Shown here in pieces: positions 61,391-64,000 of a DNA stretch of 64,000 nucleotides. The notes beneath the pieces were generated by a model. The model saw nothing but the letters and a program-made list of their open reading frames with translations. It did not search any database and was not told the origin of the DNA. Both the position numbers and the translations under genes were made by a program. Origin of the DNA: Streptomyces sp. NBRC 109706 (GTDB taxonomy: Bacteria > Actinomycetota > Actinomycetes > Streptomycetales > Streptomycetaceae); assembly GCF_000974485.1 (NCBI RefSeq), contig NZ_BBOM01000015.1:56635-120634 (forward strand). The letters run 5' to 3'. Positions within the stretch are counted from its first letter, which is position 1, and each line of letters begins with the position of its first letter.

Positions 61391-62242
61391 GTGGCCGAGG
61401 TTGAGTTGTCCGTCGGCACCATCGAGTACCAGACCACGGGCTCCGATGGGCCGGTGGTGGTATTTCTGCACGGCGTCGGCATGAACGCCTCGCTGTGGCG
61501 ACATGTGGTGGCTGACCTGGGCAAGGACCACCGCTGCATCGTGCCGACCCTGCCGCTCGGCGGTCACCGGACCCCGATGCGGCCGGACGCCGATCTCTCC
61601 GTGCTCGGCGTGGCCCGGGTCGTCGCCGAGTTCCTGGAACGGCTCGACCTGCGGGACGTCATCCTGGTGATGAACGACTGGGGCGGCGCGCAGGCCCTGG
61701 TGGCCGACGGCAGGGGCGAGCGGATCGCCCGACTGGTCATCACCTCCTGCGAGGCGTTCGACAACTACCCGCCGGGGCTGCCCGGCAGCAATCTGTACAC
61801 CGCCGCGAAGATGCCGGGCGGCATCGCCGCCGCCTTCGGACTGCTCAGGCTCAAGCCGATGCGGCGGCTGCCGATGACCTGGGGTCGGATGACCAAGCGG
61901 CCGGTGCCGCACGAGGTGATGAACGACTGGTTCGCCCCGCTCTGGTCGTCCAAGGAGATCCGCCGGGACCTGCGCAAGTATGTGCTCAGCGTCCCCCCGA
62001 AGGCCGAACTCCTGGAGTGGTCCGAGCGGTTGAGGGACTTCGACCGTCCCGCCCTGGTGGTCTGGGCCACCGAGGACAAGGTCATGCCGCCCGAGCACGG
62101 GCGACGCCTGGTCGAGCTGCTGCCGAAGGGCGAGCACGCGGAGATCGAGGACAGCTACACCCTCATCCCCGAGGACCAGCCGCAGCGGCTCGTCGAGCAC
62201 CTTCGTGCCTTCCTGCAGAGGCATCCGGTCGGCTCCCCGTAG
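61391..62242 (+). CDS. Alpha/beta hydrolase, haloalkane-dehalogenase/epoxide-hydrolase-like, catalytic His not evident (283 aa)
   Basis: The GTG at 61391 has GGGGG 6 nt upstream and is preferred over the TTG at 61385. The oxyanion-side motif VFLHGVGMN is at about 25-33. The nucleophile elbow reads VMNDWGGAQAL (about 98-108), so Asp, not Ser, is the nucleophile, as in haloalkane dehalogenases and soluble epoxide hydrolases. The late acid is in VWATEDKV (about 226). The place of the catalytic His, normally near GHxxxxExP, reads DSYTLIPEDQP, with no His. The enzyme may therefore be non-hydrolytic, use another base, or be inactive. It sits 100 nt before the ACP-first PKS, in the same direction, and may process its starter or its product. 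Confidence 0.88.
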   Translation: MAEVELSVGTIEYQTTGSDGPVVVFLHGVGMNASLWRHVVADLGKDHRCIVPTLPLGGHRTPMRPDADLSVLGVARVVAEFLERLDLRDVILVMNDWGGAQALVADGRGERIARLVITSCEAFDNYPPGLPGSNLYTAAKMPGGIAAAFGLLRLKPMRRLPMTWGRMTKRPVPHEVMNDWFAPLWSSKEIRRDLRKYVLSVPPKAELLEWSERLRDFDRPALVVWATEDKVMPPEHGRRLVELLPKGEHAEIEDSYTLIPEDQPQRLVEHLRAFLQRHPVGSP

Positions 62243-62341
62243 CCGGCCCGCCCGGCCCGCCACCCCAGGAACCGCCCACGCCGTGAGATGAGGCGCGGCC
62301 GGCGTACGCCGGCGTGCCCGGGACCAACCGTGGAGACTGAC

Positions 62342-64000
62342 ATGGCCGTTGATCCGGCTGACGACTCTGGCGTTGCCGCGCGGGAGACCTCGCCGTTCGC
62401 CGCCCGCCTGGCCGAGCTGCCCGAGGACGAGCGGTACCAGCGGCTGCTGTGGGTGGTGCGCGCGGAGACGGCCGGGCTCCTGGAGACCGATCCGGAGACC
62501 ATCGATCCCGACCGCGCCTACCGCGACTACGGCTACAACTCCCTGGCCGCACTGGAGTTGACGGGGCGTCTGGGCAAGGCCGTCGGTCTCGATCTACCGC
62601 TCACCCTGCTCTTCGACCATCCGACCCCCGCCGATGTGGCCGCCCACCTGCTCGGCCTGCACGGATACCCGCGCCCCGGCGACGACACCCGGACCCCGGC
62701 GGACGAGCCCACCGTCGAGGCGGCCGACGGAACGCCGGCCGACGAGTCGGCGACGGTCGACGGCGGCGACCGCACGCGCGGAGGGTCCGCCCCGCGCGCG
62801 GTCGCCGTCGCCCGCGAGGTCGACGAGAACGAGCCGATCGCCGTCGTGGGGATGGCCTGCCATCTGCCGGGCGGGATCGACTCGCCCGAGGACCTGTGGC
62901 GGGTGGTGATCGAGGGCCGCGACGTGGTCTCCGACTTCCCCACCGACCGGGGTTGGGATCTGGACGCGCTCTACCATCCGGACCCCGACCATCCCGGCAC
63001 CACCTATGCCAAGGTCGGCGGATTCCTGGACGGCATCGCGGAGTTCGACGCCGACTTCTTCGGCATCGGCCGCACCGAGGCCCTGGCCATGGACCCCCAG
63101 CAGCGCCTCCTCCTCCAGACCACCTGGGAACTGCTGGAGAACGCCGGCATACCGCCGCACACCCTGCGCCGCACCCCCACCGGTGTCTTCATCGGCAGCA
63201 GCGGCTCGGACTACGAGCAGCTGGCCAGGCTGGGTCCGCAGGAGTTGGAGGGGTACTGGGGTATCGGTTCGGCCGGGAGTGTCCTGTCCGGACGTGTCGC
63301 CTACACCTTCGCCTTCGAAGGCCCCGCCCTCACCATCGACACCGCCTGCTCCTCCTCCCTCGTCGCCACCCACCTCGCCACCCAAGCACTCCAACGCGGC
63401 GACTGCACCCTCGCCATCGCCGGCGGCATCACCCTCATGACCACCCCCAAAACCTTCACCGAATTCAGCCGCCAACGCGCCCTCTCCCCCGACGGCCACT
63501 GCCGCTCCTACGACCAAAACGCCAACGGAACCGGCTGGTCAGAAGGCATCGCCCTCCTCCTCCTCGAAACACAAACCCACGCCCAACAAAACAACCACCC
63601 CATCCACGCCCTCATCCGCGCCACCCACACCAACCAAGACGGCCACAGCAACGGCCTCACCGCACCCAACGCCCCCGCCCAAACCCGCCTCATCACCCAC
63701 ACCCTCAACAAAGCCCACCTCACCCCCAACGACATCGACGCCATCGAAGGCCACGGCACCGCCACCACCCTCGGCGACCCCATCGAAATCGACGCCCTCA
63801 CCCACGCCTACGCCCAACACCGCACCCCCACCAAACCACCCATCCACCTCTCCAGCCTCAAATCCAACATCGGCCACACCCAAGCCGCCGCCGGCACCGC
63901 CGGCATCATCAAAACCATCCAAGCCCTCCACCACCAAACCCACCCCCCAACCCACCACCTCACCCAACCCACCACCAAAACCACCTGGCACCCCCAACTC
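62342..64000 (+). CDS. ACP-first type I PKS (ACP-KS...), 3' part beyond the right edge
   Basis: The ATG at 62342 has GGAG 6 nt upstream; 553 codons are in the window with no stop. The N-terminus is not the NEEKLR docking coil of the other extension proteins. Residues about 20-100 form an ACP with Ser67 in YGYNSLAALEL (Asn in place of the usual Asp). A 65-residue Asp/Thr/Ala-rich linker leads to a KS from about 163 (PIAVVGMACHLPGG) with active Cys336 in IDTACSSSL and the EGHGTATT and SNIGHT histidines. The KS is thus condensing-competent. Starting with ACP-KS and lacking a docking coil suggests a chain-initiating protein whose ACP is loaded by another enzyme; a split module receiving a chain from a protein without a terminal ACP is the alternative. 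From about 63310 the DNA has an extreme C/A skew. Confidence 0.93.
   Translation, partial: MAVDPADDSGVAARETSPFAARLAELPEDERYQRLLWVVRAETAGLLETDPETIDPDRAYRDYGYNSLAALELTGRLGKAVGLDLPLTLLFDHPTPADVAAHLLGLHGYPRPGDDTRTPADEPTVEAADGTPADESATVDGGDRTRGGSAPRAVAVAREVDENEPIAVVGMACHLPGGIDSPEDLWRVVIEGRDVVSDFPTDRGWDLDALYHPDPDHPGTTYAKVGGFLDGIAEFDADFFGIGRTEALAMDPQQRLLLQTTWELLENAGIPPHTLRRTPTGVFIGSSGSDYEQLARLGPQELEGYWGIGSAGSVLSGRVAYTFAFEGPALTIDTACSSSLVATHLATQALQRGDCTLAIAGGITLMTTPKTFTEFSRQRALSPDGHCRSYDQNANGTGWSEGIALLLLETQTHAQQNNHPIHALIRATHTNQDGHSNGLTAPNAPAQTRLITHTLNKAHLTPNDIDAIEGHGTATTLGDPIEIDALTHAYAQHRTPTKPPIHLSSLKSNIGHTQAAAGTAGIIKTIQALHHQTHPPTHHLTQPTTKTTWHPQL
63310..64000. repeat. GRINS-like nucleotide-skew patch over the KS of the ACP-first PKS
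   Basis: Beginning just before the KS active-site Cys codon, the top strand becomes C- and A-rich with very few G or T, and continues to the window edge. The encoded protein turns His-, Thr- and Gln-rich while the catalytic motifs stay intact. Whether a second copy exists cannot be seen here. Confidence 0.7.

Noticed and set aside
63310..64000. CACC-rich stretch that looks like a repeat array or CRISPR
   Set aside because: There are no regular spacers or constant repeats, and the frame encodes a normal KS; the pattern is compositional.

Overview
The window is very GC-rich DNA with strong third-position G/C bias, long modular type I polyketide synthase (PKS) genes, LAL-type LuxR regulators and one TTA codon confined to a regulator. 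All of this points to a Streptomyces-like actinomycete chromosome inside a biosynthetic cluster. No tRNA, rRNA, transposase, integrase or CRISPR array was seen.

Layout. (1) 1-29698, minus strand: four PKS genes in a row with gaps of 25-74 nt. In transcription order they are a malonyl KS-AT-DH-ER-KR-ACP protein (29698-23279), a methylmalonyl KS-AT-KR-ACP protein with a degenerate KR (23251-18296), a three-module giant of 5202 aa (18221-2613), and a KS-AT... gene that runs off the left edge (2587-<1). (2) 29699-34921: a long hairpin-rich divergent control region, a 35-codon leader ORF, a LAL regulator and a DUF5988-like small protein. (3) 34922-44383, plus strand: the chain-starting PKS, a KSQ-AT-ACP loading module plus one fully reducing module. 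(4) 44831-47704: a second LAL regulator carrying the TTA codon. (5) 47733-55695: a cobalamin riboswitch controlling a five-gene operon. It encodes two secreted, membrane-anchored proteins that together resemble a split intrinsic factor/transcobalamin, followed by an ECF transporter (T, fused A1-A2, S). (6) 55725-56468: an Sfp-type phosphopantetheinyl transferase. (7) 56419-60918, minus strand: a tightly coupled operon of free ACP, CFAS-like methyltransferase, FAD amine-oxidase-like protein, extended SDR/reductase and classical SDR. (8) 61391->64000, plus strand: an alpha/beta hydrolase with an Asp nucleophile and no evident catalytic His, then a PKS that begins with an ACP followed by a KS and runs off the right edge.

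How the genes may work together. Six of the eight visible AT domains carry the methylmalonyl signature (YASHS) and two the malonyl signature (HAFHS). If the proteins act in the order listed, the chain starts from propionyl (decarboxylated methylmalonyl) and is extended by mm (fully reduced), mal (fully reduced), mm (keto, possibly epimerised), mm (fully reduced), mm (OH), mal (OH), mm... This order is an inference. The B12 uptake operon would supply methylmalonyl-CoA mutase and hence the main extender, and the Sfp-type enzyme would activate the carrier proteins. The right-hand genes look like a second initiation system, with an unusual acyl group built on a free ACP and passed to an ACP-first PKS. 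The PKS genes also carry patches of intense strand skew over duplicated AT domains (GRINS-like), always with the same polarity on the top strand whichever way the gene points.
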